A stretch of 64,000 bases of DNA from JBDTSW01 sp963797835 (GTDB taxonomy: Bacteria > Actinomycetota > Thermoleophilia > Solirubrobacterales > 70-9), in contig CAWCRN010000003.1 of assembly GCA_963797835.1 (NCBI GenBank), positions 28,574-92,573 of the forward strand, in the 5' to 3' direction. A program made the position numbers and the translations under genes. Every line of letters starts with the position of its first letter. Within the stretch, counting starts at the first letter, position 1. This document shows positions 18,411 through 26,788 of this stretch, in pieces. Under the pieces are notes generated by a model. That model did no database searches, was not told the DNA's origin, and saw only the letters and a list, made by a program, of their open reading frames with translations.

Positions 18411-19343
18411 TCATGCGTGCGCTGCGAGGAGGGGGCCGGCACTGCGCCTGGCGACCTCTCCCGCGACTGCCTCGCGGACGCCCGGCACGACCTCCTCGGC
18501 GAACCGCTCGATCTGGCGGACGGGATCGCCCTCGGGCCAGAGCACGAACGCCGAGAACCCGAGGTCGACCGCGAACTCGGTGAGCGTGTCGACCCAGTGC
18601 GCCGGCGGGCCGTGCAGGAGCTCGCGGGCCGGGGTGTTGACGATCTCGCCGGAGATGTTGTAGATGCCGCGGATCTCCGCCGGGTCGCGATCGGCCATCT
18701 CCGCCCCCCGTTCGATCCGCCGCCGCATCCCCGGGACGTCCTCCGGAGAGACGGACGGGAACGATGGCACCCAGCCGTCCCCCAGGCGCCCGGTCAGCTC
18801 GAGCATCCGCGGCCGGACGGCCCCAACCCAGATCCCGATCGGGTGGGCCGGCGGAGGGCCGGGCCTGGTGCCGGGGACACGGTAGTGCTCGCCTTCGTAC
18901 CTGACGGAGCGCTGGCCCGACCAGTACGCGCGGATGATCTCGATCGCCTCCTCGAGAGCGTCCACCGACTCGCCCGGCGTCCGCGCCGGGCCGCCCATCG
19001 CCTCGATCGCGTCCCAGAACCCGCCGGCGCCCAGGCCCAGCTCGAAGCGGCCGCCGCTCATCACGTCGAGCGAGGCGCCGAGCTTGGCCAGCATCGCCGG
19101 CGGGCGCAGCGGGACGTTCGCGACATCGGGGAAGAACCTCAGCCTCTCGGTCCTCGCCATCAGGTCGGAGATCAGCGCGAACGTGTCGAGGTAGCGGCGC
19201 TGGTAGGGGTGGTCCTGGATCCCGATCAGGTCGAGGCCCCTGCGCTCGGCAACGTCCACCTGCTTGACGAGATCGGGGTACGACGCCGCCTCGGGGATGG
19301 GGAAGAACCCGAACTCGAGCTGGTGGTTGGCCTGTTCGCTCAC
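18411..19343 (-). CDS. LLM-class (luciferase-like) flavin-dependent oxidoreductase
   Basis: 310 residues with a bacterial-luciferase-like TIM barrel: FGFFPIPEAASYPDLVKQV, GLDLIGIQDHPYQRRYLDTF, RFELGLGAGGFWDAIEAMGG, and HPIGIWVGAVRPRMLELTGRLGDGW. In high-GC actinobacteria these use FMN or F420; the sequence alone does not settle which. Substrate unknown. It starts at ATG 19343, divergent from the PAP2 gene across a ~120-bp AT-richer region. Confidence 0.85.
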   Translation of the reverse strand: MSEQANHQLEFGFFPIPEAASYPDLVKQVDVAERRGLDLIGIQDHPYQRRYLDTFALISDLMARTERLRFFPDVANVPLRPPAMLAKLGASLDVMSGGRFELGLGAGGFWDAIEAMGGPARTPGESVDALEEAIEIIRAYWSGQRSVRYEGEHYRVPGTRPGPPPAHPIGIWVGAVRPRMLELTGRLGDGWVPSFPSVSPEDVPGMRRRIERGAEMADRDPAEIRGIYNISGEIVNTPARELLHGPPAHWVDTLTEFAVDLGFSAFVLWPEGDPVRQIERFAEEVVPGVREAVAGEVARRSAGPLLAAHA

Positions 19344-19394
19344 TTGGTGCCTTCCGGTAGGGGGTTGAGGTAGATGAAAGGCTATCAGAAATAC

Positions 19395-19422
19395 TTGATT
19401 GCTACCAATGATTTGCTACCAT
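19395..19422 (+). promoter_or_regulatory. Promoter with direct repeats before PAP2 gene
   Basis: TTGATT (19395-19400), 16 bp, TACCAT (19417-19422). The heptamer GCTACCA occurs twice (19401-19407, 19415-19421), 14 bp apart, within the promoter, suggesting a regulator site. Confidence 0.45.
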
Positions 19423-19462
19423 CGACGTACCACCATGGCTGAAGGTCCACCGCGAGGTCACG

Positions 19463-20236
19463 ATGTCCGCCAAGGCAAGCCAGATCGATTGCAGGGGAGG
19501 AGTTGAGTTCGGCTGGCGCCGGCAGCTGGCGCTCTTCGTCGGCGCCTACGCGGTCTACAACCTCGCGCGCTTCCTCTTCGTGGGCGACCTCTCGGAGGCC
19601 AAGGCGCACGCCGAGTGGATCTTCGAGCTCGAGCAGGACGCGGGCCTCGCAATCGAGCGCTCCGTGCAGGGTGCGCTTGATTCGGGAGTCGCGAGCTGGA
19701 TCTTCAGCAACGTCTACATGGCCGCCCAGCTCGTGGTCCTCCCCGGCTCGCTGATCTTCCTCTACCGCCGCTCGCCCGAGCTCTATCGAGGCCTGCGCAA
19801 CACGATCCTCGCCACCTGGCTGATCGCGGTGCCGGTCTACGCGCTGTTCCCGGTCGCCCCGCCCCGACTCGCCGATCTCGGCTTCGTCGACACGGTCTCG
19901 GAGCAGACGGGCTTCGCGCTCACCGGACGCTCGACGATCTTCTACAACCCGCTTGCAGCGGTCCCGAGCCTCCACGTCGGGTTCGCCGTGGCGATCGGGG
20001 TCGCCGTGGCGATGTCGCTGCAGGCCCGCTGGGCCCAGTTCCTGGCCCTGCTCTGGGGCCCGCTGGTCGCCGTCGCCGTGGTCGCGACAGGCAACCACTA
20101 CGTGTTCGACATCGCGGCCGGGGTCGCGGTGACCGTGCTCGGGTTCTACGCCGGCCGGTACGTGGCCCGCCGGGCGGAGGCGGCCGGGCCGTCGCCGCAG
20201 ACGGCGGGGCAGCTGGCGACCTCGCCAGGCGGATGA
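19463..20236 (+). CDS. PAP2/inositol-phosphotransferase-like membrane protein
   Basis: 257 residues, about six transmembrane helices. PAP2-type catalytic blocks are AAVPSLHVGFAVAIG (SLH) and GNHYVFDIAAG (conserved His and Asp). The family hydrolyses or transfers lipid phosphate groups; the AUR1-like arrangement suits a phosphatidylinositol-type phosphotransferase. It overlaps the DedA gene by 4 bp (ATGA), so the two are co-translated and probably both act on membrane lipids. Confidence 0.82.
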   Translation: MSAKASQIDCRGGVEFGWRRQLALFVGAYAVYNLARFLFVGDLSEAKAHAEWIFELEQDAGLAIERSVQGALDSGVASWIFSNVYMAAQLVVLPGSLIFLYRRSPELYRGLRNTILATWLIAVPVYALFPVAPPRLADLGFVDTVSEQTGFALTGRSTIFYNPLAAVPSLHVGFAVAIGVAVAMSLQARWAQFLALLWGPLVAVAVVATGNHYVFDIAAGVAVTVLGFYAGRYVARRAEAAGPSPQTAGQLATSPGG

Positions 20237-21126
20237 AGCCCCCCGGGGCCGCGGCGGCCCCGGGGCGGGGACGCGGACGGCTGGCGCAGGCGGCCCTCGT
20301 CGCCGTGCTGGTCGCGCTGGCCGTCGCCTTCGCCACCGGGGTCATCGAGACTCCGGACGTGTCCGGGGTGCTGTCGGACGCGGCGGACTCGCTCGGGGCC
20401 TGGACCTACCTCGCGGTCCCCGTGCTCGCGATGCTCGAGACCGGGGCCTTCGTCGGGCTGGTCGTGCCCGGCGAGACGGCGATCGTCGTCGGCGGCGTCG
20501 TCGCCCAGCGCGGCGACGTCTCGCTGCCGGTGCTGATCGCGCTCGTCTCCGCGGCGGCGGTCGCCGGCGACGTCGTGAGCTTCCTGCTCGGCCGCCGGTT
20601 CGGCCGGCCATTCCTCGACCGCCATGGCAGCCGCATGCGCCTGCGCCCCGAGCAGATCCAGTGGGCGGAGCGGTTCTTCGACCGCCACGGGGGCAAGGCC
20701 GTGCTGATCGGGCGCTACGTCGGGATCCTGCGGGCGCTGACGCCCTTCGTCGCCGGTGCCTCGGCGTTTCCGCTGCGACGGTTCCTCCCTTACACCGCCG
20801 CCGGCGCCGCCGGGTGGGCGACCGCGTTCACGCTCGTGGGCTACGCCTTCTCCGAGTCGTTCGAGAGCTCGGGCGAGACCGCGACGCGGATCGCGCTGAC
20901 CGCGGCGCTCCTGATCGGCGCCGCCCTCATCCTCGGCCATCGGCTGGCCCGGAGCCGGCGAGATCCCGATACGGGCGCGGATCGTCGACCACGATGGCGT
21001 CGGCGCCCAGCGCCGCCAGCCGCCGGGCCTCCGAGGGCCGATCGATCCCCCATACGTACACCTCCCCCCCGCCCCGGCGCGCGACCTCAAACAGAGGCGG
21101 CGTCGCCAGGGAGCGGTGCACGCTGA
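20233..21126 (+). CDS. DedA/SNARE-associated (VTT) family membrane protein
   Basis: The first ~240 residues are a DedA domain: LETGAFVGLVVPGETAIVVGG, VVSFLLGRRFGRPFLDRHG, and the signature GRYVGILRALTPFVAGAS with helix GAAGWATAFTLVGYAF. DedA proteins act as undecaprenyl-phosphate or phospholipid flippases. After RLARSRR the frame runs on for ~55 Pro/Arg-rich residues that lie antisense to the GDPD gene. That 200-bp overlap is odd and could reflect a lost stop near 20955. Confidence 0.8.
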   Translation: MKPPGAAAAPGRGRGRLAQAALVAVLVALAVAFATGVIETPDVSGVLSDAADSLGAWTYLAVPVLAMLETGAFVGLVVPGETAIVVGGVVAQRGDVSLPVLIALVSAAAVAGDVVSFLLGRRFGRPFLDRHGSRMRLRPEQIQWAERFFDRHGGKAVLIGRYVGILRALTPFVAGASAFPLRRFLPYTAAGAAGWATAFTLVGYAFSESFESSGETATRIALTAALLIGAALILGHRLARSRRDPDTGADRRPRWRRRPAPPAAGPPRADRSPIRTPPPRPGARPQTEAASPGSGAR

Positions 21127-21646
21127 CCGCTTCACAGAGCCCGAGGCGGAGAGCCTCGGCGACCGCCCCCGGCACGTCGCGCCTGGCCGACCCGAGGCGC
21201 GCGGCCGCCGCGTGGCGGGCCCGCTTCAGCGACCACGCCCGCACGAGGGACGCCTCCGCGTCACCCAGAGCCTGGAGCACGTGCACCCTCCTCGCACAGG
21301 CGACGGCACGCCCCAGCAGGCCCGCGGCACGGATGGCTGCGACCGCCTCGGCCTCCACTCCCCCCTCCTTTACGTCGACCATGAGGCCCACGGCGCCATG
21401 CTCGGGCTCGGCCAGGACGCCAAGCGCGTCGGCCAGGCGCACCGCCCGGCCCCGCCGCGCGTCCCGCCGGCGGTGAGCGAGGACCAGCTCTCGGCCGGGT
21501 CCGCGGCGCACGTCCACCTCGACCGCACCGGCTCCCGCGGCGATCGCGGCGCGCAAACCCGCAGGGGAGTTCTCGGGTGCGAGGGCGGCCGCGCCGCGAT
21601 GGCCGACGATCACCGGGGGGCTGCCTGAGGAGGCCAGCATCGCCAC
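20927..21646 (-). CDS. Glycerophosphodiester phosphodiesterase family protein
   Basis: 239 residues. GDPD motifs: VGHRGAAALAPENSPAGL (catalytic His-Arg), GAVEVDVRR (Glu-x-Asp metal ligands), ELVLAHRRR (second His, usually SHD) and the C-terminal VYVWGIDRPSEARRLAALG then ADAIVVDDP. Shorter than usual around the second histidine. It would cleave glycerophosphodiesters to glycerol-3-phosphate. Its 3' end overlaps the DedA frame by 200 bp in the opposite direction. Confidence 0.8.
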   Translation of the reverse strand: MAMLASSGSPPVIVGHRGAAALAPENSPAGLRAAIAAGAGAVEVDVRRGPGRELVLAHRRRDARRGRAVRLADALGVLAEPEHGAVGLMVDVKEGGVEAEAVAAIRAAGLLGRAVACARRVHVLQALGDAEASLVRAWSLKRARHAAAARLGSARRDVPGAVAEALRLGLCEAVSVHRSLATPPLFEVARRGGGEVYVWGIDRPSEARRLAALGADAIVVDDPRPYRDLAGSGPADGRG

Positions 21647-21674
21647 ATCCTGGCGGGAGGGCTATCTTTGATGC

Positions 21675-22601
21675 GTGGTCGCCGAAGCGATGCTCGTCGC
21701 GAGCGCGGCCTCCGGGTTGTGGGACGCCCTCGCCGGGGCACAGGTCGGGTGGCTGCTCGTCGCCGTGTGCCTGCACGTCAGCGCTCAGCTGATGCGTGGG
21801 ATGGCGTGGCGCGGGGCCGTCCACGCTTCGCTCCCCCCGATCACGCGACGCCGCGCCTGCGCCTGCTACCTCAGCGGCGCCGGCCTCAGCGGCGTCCTCT
21901 CGGGGCGGGGCGGCGACGCGGTCCGCGTTGCCCTGGCGAAGCGCGAGCTCCCGGAGGCGAGCTGGCCCGCCCTCGCCGGCACGGCGGTCGCGGAGGGATC
22001 GTCTGAAGCCGTGCTCGGGCTGGGCCTGGCCCTGGCCGCCCTGGCGATCGGCGTCGACGCCCTTCAGCTGCCCTCGGTGGCGCTCGTCGCCGGGGTCCTC
22101 GCCGCGGCGCTGATCGTCGCCGCCCTGGCGCTGCGATCCGTGCGCGTGCGCCGAGCTGTCCGCGACCTCGGGAGGGGTGCAGCGGCGCTGCGCGACCCCC
22201 GCCGGCTCCTCTGCAACATCGTGCCCTGGCAGCTCGCCGGCAAGGCCCTCCGCCTCGGTGCCGTCGCCTGCTTCCTCCACGCCTTCGGCCTTCCCGTGAG
22301 CGTCGCGGTCGTGATCACGGCCTGCGTCGTCTACGGCTCGGGCAACGCCTTGCCACTGCCGGGAGCCGGGACGGCGGCGGCCGCGGCGGCGCTCCTGGTC
22401 GCGATCCCGGCGGCGGCCGGTCACCCGGTCGACGCCGGGGCGGTCTCGGCCCTCGTCATCGTGCAGCCGGCGCTGCTGACCTTCACCGGGGTCACGCTTT
22501 CGGCCATCCTGCTCTCGGCGCTCTTGGGCGTGCGCACGCCCGCCGCGCTCGTGCGGGCCAGCCGCGCGCTCGTGCCCCAGCCCGCGGGCGCCACGCCGTA
22601 G
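21675..22601 (+). CDS. Flippase-like integral membrane protein (LPG synthase TM / YbhN type)
   Basis: 308 residues, about eight hydrophobic helices. The fold signature of the lysylphosphatidylglycerol-synthase transmembrane family is visible: SAQLMRGMAWRGAV, GAGLSGVLSGRGGDAVRVALAKREL, VVYGSGNALPLPGAGTAAAAAA. No soluble aminoacyltransferase domain follows, so it is the flippase-like half only. GTG 21675 lies shortly after a TATCTT hexamer (21662-21667). Divergent from GDPD. Probable role in lipid or polyprenyl-linked sugar transport (inference). Confidence 0.75.
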   Translation: MVAEAMLVASAASGLWDALAGAQVGWLLVAVCLHVSAQLMRGMAWRGAVHASLPPITRRRACACYLSGAGLSGVLSGRGGDAVRVALAKRELPEASWPALAGTAVAEGSSEAVLGLGLALAALAIGVDALQLPSVALVAGVLAAALIVAALALRSVRVRRAVRDLGRGAAALRDPRRLLCNIVPWQLAGKALRLGAVACFLHAFGLPVSVAVVITACVVYGSGNALPLPGAGTAAAAAALLVAIPAAAGHPVDAGAVSALVIVQPALLTFTGVTLSAILLSALLGVRTPAALVRASRALVPQPAGATP

Positions 22602-22622
22602 GCAAGTTTCATGCGTGCCTAC
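22598..22622. terminator. Hairpin at the end of the flippase-like gene
   Basis: Seven-base arms GTAGGCA (22598-22604) and TGCCTAC (22616-22622) around an 11-nt loop, overlapping the TAG stop. No T-run follows. Confidence 0.45.
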
Positions 22623-22628
22623 GAATCG

Positions 22629-22658
22629 TTTGCGTACGCCAAGCAAAGCTGCTAGGTT
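22629..22658 (+). promoter_or_regulatory. marR promoter with overlapping inverted repeat
   Basis: TTGCGT (22630-22635), 17-bp spacer, TAGGTT (22653-22658), ATG 6 nt later (leaderless). The inverted repeat TTTGC-N9-GCAAA (22629-22647) covers the -35 and spacer, a likely autoregulatory operator. Confidence 0.6.
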
Positions 22659-22664
22659 CAGAGC

Positions 22665-23177
22665 ATGGCGATTGCACGAACGAAGACGAGCCCCACGGCG
22701 GCGAGCGAGCCCGCGGCACCAGCCGAGGGCTCGGCCTTCCTGCTCGCCCGCCTCGGACGCGTGGCCTCGCGCCAGCTCAACGACCGGCTCGCCGAGACCG
22801 GCCTCAAGCCCCCCCAGGCGGTGATCCTGATCACGCTCCGGGACATGGGCCCGATGAACCAGCAGGCGCTCGGCGAGCGCCTGCGGATCGACGCCAGCAA
22901 CCTCGTGGCGTTCCTCAACTCGCTCGAGGCCGAGGGCCTCTTGGTGCGAAAGCGCGACCCCGAGGATCGCCGCCGCCACATCGTCGAGATCACCGAGGAG
23001 GGGATCGCGCGCTGCCCCGCCTGCTTCGGGCCGGTCGCCGCGCTCGAGGGCGAGCTGCTCGCCGGACTGAGCGCCAAGGAGCAGCGGGTCCTCAACAACA
23101 TGCTGGAGCGGATCCTGCAGACGATGGCGGTCGAGGAGCCCGACGAGGGCGACCCGGACCCTACGCCGCTCTCGTAA
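22665..23177 (+). CDS. MarR family transcriptional regulator
   Basis: 170 residues. Winged-helix DNA-binding core: KPPQAVILITLRDMGPMNQQ, LGERLRIDASNLVAFLNSLE (recognition helix) and wing AEGLLVRKRDPEDRRRHIVEITEEG. The first ~28 residues are a disordered Ala/Pro-rich extension. Ligand unknown. The inverted repeat over its own promoter suggests autoregulation, and no obvious target gene is adjacent. Confidence 0.87.
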   Translation: MAIARTKTSPTAASEPAAPAEGSAFLLARLGRVASRQLNDRLAETGLKPPQAVILITLRDMGPMNQQALGERLRIDASNLVAFLNSLEAEGLLVRKRDPEDRRRHIVEITEEGIARCPACFGPVAALEGELLAGLSAKEQRVLNNMLERILQTMAVEEPDEGDPDPTPLS

Positions 23178-23352
23178 GGATCCGCGCCTCGCCCGAGCGC
23201 GAGAGGCGCGCGGCGGCATCGACCCCCCACGGGACGATTCGCTCGGGGTGGATCCTGCCATGCGGCGTGCCGTCGGCGCCTACGGTCGCGACCCGGGCCA
23301 GGCGGTCACCGGCGAGCAGATAGATCAGCTCGTCGTCGGTGAATGCGCTCAT
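23161..23352 (-). pseudogene. Internally deleted PPOX/F420-type pyridoxamine-oxidase-like remnant
   Basis: 63 residues. MSAFTDDELIYLLAGDRLAR then VATVGADGTPH is the N-terminus of PPOX-class flavin/F420 proteins, normally ~130 residues. It jumps straight to GRIHPERIVPWGVD, the usual C-terminal strand of the same family. The middle, with the cofactor-binding strands, is missing although the frame is open. It overlaps the marR 3' end by 17 bp. Probably non-functional. Confidence 0.6.
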
Positions 23353-23623
23353 CGCCTGACCCGGGTCATGCCGCCGGTTAGGCCCGCGCCGGCTCATCGG
23401 CGGACCTCGCAGGGGGAGAGTGCGAGAACCGCGGCAGCCAGTCGAGCGACCGGGGCAGCTTGAAAAGCTCGCCATGCCGGAAGGGTCTCAATCGCCGGCC
23501 GCCGGCTCGATGGGGCCTCCATGCGTCCGGCGGTGCGGTTAACCCCCGAGGCACGGCTGGCCGGCCGTTTGCGGTGCGGGTACCCGTATTGCCGGGTGGT
23601 CTCGGGCCGGTAACAATCCGTGT

Positions 23624-23977
23624 GTGGGCAGCAGTGTTCTCATCGTCGACGACCACGCGGGCTTCCGCGCCAGCGCCAGGCAGTTGCTGGAGGCCGACGG
23701 CTTCCAGGTCATCGGCGAGGCGCCGGACGCGATGTCGGCCCTCGCCGCGGCGCGGGACCTGGACCCGGACATCGTCCTGCTGGACATCCAGCTGCCCGAC
23801 CTCGACGGGGTCCAGGCGGCGGAGCGGATCGAGCGCAAGAACGGCAGGCCGTGCATCGTGCTCATCTCCAGCCGCGACGTCACCTATCTGGCGGGAGCGC
23901 TCGAGAAGTCCTCGGCGTGCGGCTTCATCCCGAAGTCGGAGCTGAGCGGCGACGCGATCAGGGAGGTGGTCGCATAA
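23624..23977 (+). CDS. Receiver-only response regulator
   Basis: 117 residues, a single REC domain. The acidic pair is IVDDHAG, the phospho-acceptor Asp lies in DIVLLDIQLPDLDG, the Thr/Ser position is VLISSRD, and the Lys is FIPKSEL. No output domain. GTG 23624 is preceded by TAACAA (23611-23616), so it is probably leaderless. A histidine kinase gene begins almost immediately downstream, which makes this a likely phosphate sink or single-domain partner of that kinase. Confidence 0.85.
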   Translation: MGSSVLIVDDHAGFRASARQLLEADGFQVIGEAPDAMSALAAARDLDPDIVLLDIQLPDLDGVQAAERIERKNGRPCIVLISSRDVTYLAGALEKSSACGFIPKSELSGDAIREVVA

Positions 23978-23991
23978 GGCCGAGCCCGAGA

Positions 23992-25732
23992 TTGCTTTGG
24001 GGGATCGCCGTCCTGTCGGCCGTGATCGGGATCGGCCTCGTGCCGCTGCTCGCGACGTCCGAGTTCCTGACCGAGCGCGCCCTCTGGATAGTGCTCGACC
24101 TGGTGATCGGCGCCGGCTTCACCGGGGTCGGGCTGTTCGCCTGGTACCGCCGCCCCGACAACCGCGTCGGGCATGCTGATGGTCATCACCGCGTTCGCCT
24201 GGTACCTGGCGGTCGCGGGGAACACCGACGTCTCCCTCCTGTTCACGATCGGGACGCTCGGGAGCAACCTCTTTGCGGCGACCGCCATCCACCTTCTGCT
24301 GGCGTTCCCGTCGGGCCGGCTCCTGGAGACCGTGGACCGGGCGATAGTCGGCGTCGCCTATCTCACGACCACGATCGGGTGGCTTCCGTTCGCCCTCTAC
24401 TTCGACCCGCGCGTCTTCGACTGCGCGGATTGCCCGGAGAACCTGCTCGTGGTCGAGCCCGACCTCTCGCTGGTGGCAACGTACCTGGACGTCATCGGGG
24501 TGGTCGGGATCGTCGTCATGGTCTCCACCCTCCTGCGGCTTGCGCAGCGCTGGCGGTCGGCGAACGCCCCGCTCCGCCGCGCGGTCGGGCCCGTCTTCCT
24601 CGCCGGCGGCGGGCTGCTGGTCGGCCTCGCGACCCTGCTAGCGGTCGGCCTGGCCGAGCCCACCGACTATCACACCATCACCAAGGTCGTCTTCTACGCC
24701 TGCGTGATCCCGTTCGGCCTCGTCCCGTACCTGTTCCTCGCCGGCCTCGTGCGCGGGCGTTGGATCCGGGGCCGCGGCGTCGGGGCGCTGATCAGCCGCC
24801 TCGGCGAGGCGCCGCGCGCCGGCGGGCTGCGCCATGAGCTGGCGCGCGCCCTCGGCGACCCCACGCTGGAGCTGGCGTACTGGCTCCCGGAGTCCGAGCA
24901 CTACGTCGACGCCGAGGGGCGGCCATTCGAGCTGCCGGTCAACTCCGCCACCCGCGCCGTCAGCGAGGTCGAGCGCGACGGCCGGCCGATCGCGGCGATC
25001 GTCCACGACGCGGCGCTGCTGGAGGACGAGTGGCACGTCCGGGCCGCCACCGGCGCCGCCGCGCTGGCCCTGGAGAACGAGCAGCTTCAGGCCGAGCTGC
25101 GGGCGAAGGTCGAGGAGCTGCGCGCCTCGCGCCAGCACATGATCCAGTTCGGCCTGCGCGAGCGCCGGCGCCTCGAAAGAGACCTGCACGACGGCGCGCA
25201 GCAGCGCCTGGTGTCGCTGGCCCTCGACCTGCGCCTGGCCCAGCAGAAGCTGGACCACGATCCCCATGAGGCGCAGCGGCTGCTCGAGCGCTCCCGCGAC
25301 GAGCTGGAGGAGACGCTCAACGAGCTGCGCGAGCTCGCGCGCGGGATCCACCCGGCGGTGCTCTCCGACCGCGGCCTGGGCCCCGCCGTGGAGGCGCTCG
25401 CCCACCGGGCGCCGCTCCCCGTCGAGGTCTCGGAGCTCCCCTCCGAGCGGCTCCCCGAGCAGGTCGAGCTGGCCGCCTACTTCGTCGTCGCGGAGGCGCT
25501 GACGAACGTGGCCAAGTACGCGGGCGCCAGCCACGCGTCCGTCGGCGTGGCCAAGCACAACGGGCAGCTGATGGTGGAGATCGCCGACGACGGCGTCGGG
25601 GGCGCCGACCCCGAGCAGGGGACCGGGCTGCGCGGGCTCGCCGCCAGGCTGGACATCATCGAGGGCCGGCTCGAGGTCGCCTCCGAGCCGGGCCGGGGCA
25701 CCATGGTGAGGGCGAGGATCCCGTGCGGGTAG
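23992..25732 (+). CDS. HisKA_3 sensor histidine kinase (frameshift near 24171)
   Basis: N-terminal membrane sensor with ~8 helices (GIAVLSAVIGIGLVPLLATS ... LHLLLAFPSGRLLETVDRAI-like LLLAFPSGR), a GAF-like linker, the dimerisation/H-box region LRERRRLERDLHDGAQQRL (phospho-His in LHDG) and an HATPase with EALTNVAKYAGAS and GTGLRGLAARL. The first ~60 residues are in a different frame. One surplus G in CGTCGGGCATG (about 24171) explains it, giving RVGMLMVITAF. The true start is uncertain; TTG 23992 is proposed. It overlaps the NarL regulator gene by 10 bp, forming a two-component pair. Confidence 0.82.
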
Positions 25733-26367
25733 TCGTCGCCGACGACTCAGTCCTCTTCCGCGAGGGGATCATCCGCCTGCTCGAGGACGCGGGCTACGAG
25801 GTGGTCGGCCAGGCGGGCGACGCCGAGGACCTGGTCCGCAAGGTGAAGGCCCATAAGCCCGACGCCGCCGTGGTCGACATCAGGATGCCCCCGACCAACA
25901 CCGACGACGGGCTGCGCGCCGCCCGCCAGATCCGCGAGGAGGTGCCGGGCTGCGGCGTCCTGGTCCTCAGCCAGTACGTCGAGGAGGGCTACGCCCTCGA
26001 CCTCGTCGCCGAGAGCGCCGAGGGGGTCGGATACCTGCTCAAGGACCGGGTCGCCGAGGTCGAGCGCTTCACCGACGCCGTCCGCCGGGTCGCCGACGGT
26101 GGCTCGGCGCTCGACCCCGAGGTCGTCTCCCAGCTGCTCGGCCGCCACCGCCGCGACGACCCGCTCGAGGAGCTGACCGCCCGCGAGCGGGAGGTGCTCG
26201 AGCTGATGGCCGAGGGGCGCTCGAACCGCGCCGTCGCCGAGCAGCTCGTGATCACCGAGCGCGCGGTCGAGAAGCACGTCACCAGCATCTTCTCCAAGCT
26301 CGACCTCCCCCCCACCGCCGAGGATCACCGCCGGGTGCTGGCGGTGCTGCGGTTCCTCCGGGCCTGA
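25723..26367 (+). CDS. NarL/LuxR-type response regulator
   Basis: 214 residues. REC domain (VVVADDSVLFREGI, DAAVVDIRMPP, GVGYLLKDRV) and a C-terminal LuxR helix-turn-helix (LTAREREVLELMAEGRSNRA, ERAVEKHVTSIFSKLDL). Cognate partner of the upstream HisKA_3 kinase, given the 10-bp overlap. The downstream small gene and MMPL exporter are possible targets. Confidence 0.9.
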   Translation: MRVVVADDSVLFREGIIRLLEDAGYEVVGQAGDAEDLVRKVKAHKPDAAVVDIRMPPTNTDDGLRAARQIREEVPGCGVLVLSQYVEEGYALDLVAESAEGVGYLLKDRVAEVERFTDAVRRVADGGSALDPEVVSQLLGRHRRDDPLEELTAREREVLELMAEGRSNRAVAEQLVITERAVEKHVTSIFSKLDLPPTAEDHRRVLAVLRFLRA

Positions 26368-26397
26368 GTCGAGCGATGAATTCGGGGCCGCGGGCTG

Positions 26398-26440
26398 GTC
26401 ACATACTCGATGGCCCGATACGTCACATATTCGATGGCCC
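26398..26440. repeat. Two 19-bp direct repeats, 24-bp period
   Basis: Copies at 26398-26416 and 26422-26440 of GTCACATAYTCGATGGCCC differ by one base and are separated by 5 bp. They lie in the 158-bp gap between the NarL gene and the small gene ahead of mmpL. Possible operator pair or mobile-element trace. Confidence 0.6.
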
Positions 26441-26525
26441 CACACCGAACACGGGTTAACCGCACCCCCGAATGCCAGCTAGCCGCATTGGTCCCGGGCG
26501 CCCCTGGTGGGAGGCTCAAGCGGTG

Positions 26526-26756
26526 ATGTCCCACCACCAGATCTTCGCCCCGATGACCGCGGCCGACGCGCGCGAGCACATCACCGACCTCGAGGCCGAG
26601 CGGGCGCTCGCCCGCGTCACCGGCATCGCGGAGATCGCCGCTTACATGGACGACCTCGACGAAGAGCTCGACGAGTGGCGCCACCACTACGCGGTGGCGG
26701 CCGTGACCGAGATCGCGACCCTGCGCGGCGAGCTCTTCGGTCCCGACATCGGCTGA
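26526..26756 (+). CDS. Small conserved-looking hypothetical protein before MMPL
   Basis: 76 residues (MSHHQIFAPMTAADAREHIT ... AAYMDDLDEELDEWRHHYAV), acidic and helical, no membrane segment. GGGAGG lies 11 nt before ATG 26526. It ends 32 nt before mmpL, so it is probably co-transcribed. Function unknown. Confidence 0.6.
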   Translation: MSHHQIFAPMTAADAREHITDLEAERALARVTGIAEIAAYMDDLDEELDEWRHHYAVAAVTEIATLRGELFGPDIG

Positions 26757-26788
26757 TCCTGAAACCAACCCCGACCGGAGGCAACTAG

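Noticed and set aside
26398..26440. CRISPR-like repeat pair
   Set aside because: Only two copies with a 5-bp gap; no spacers, no cas genes.
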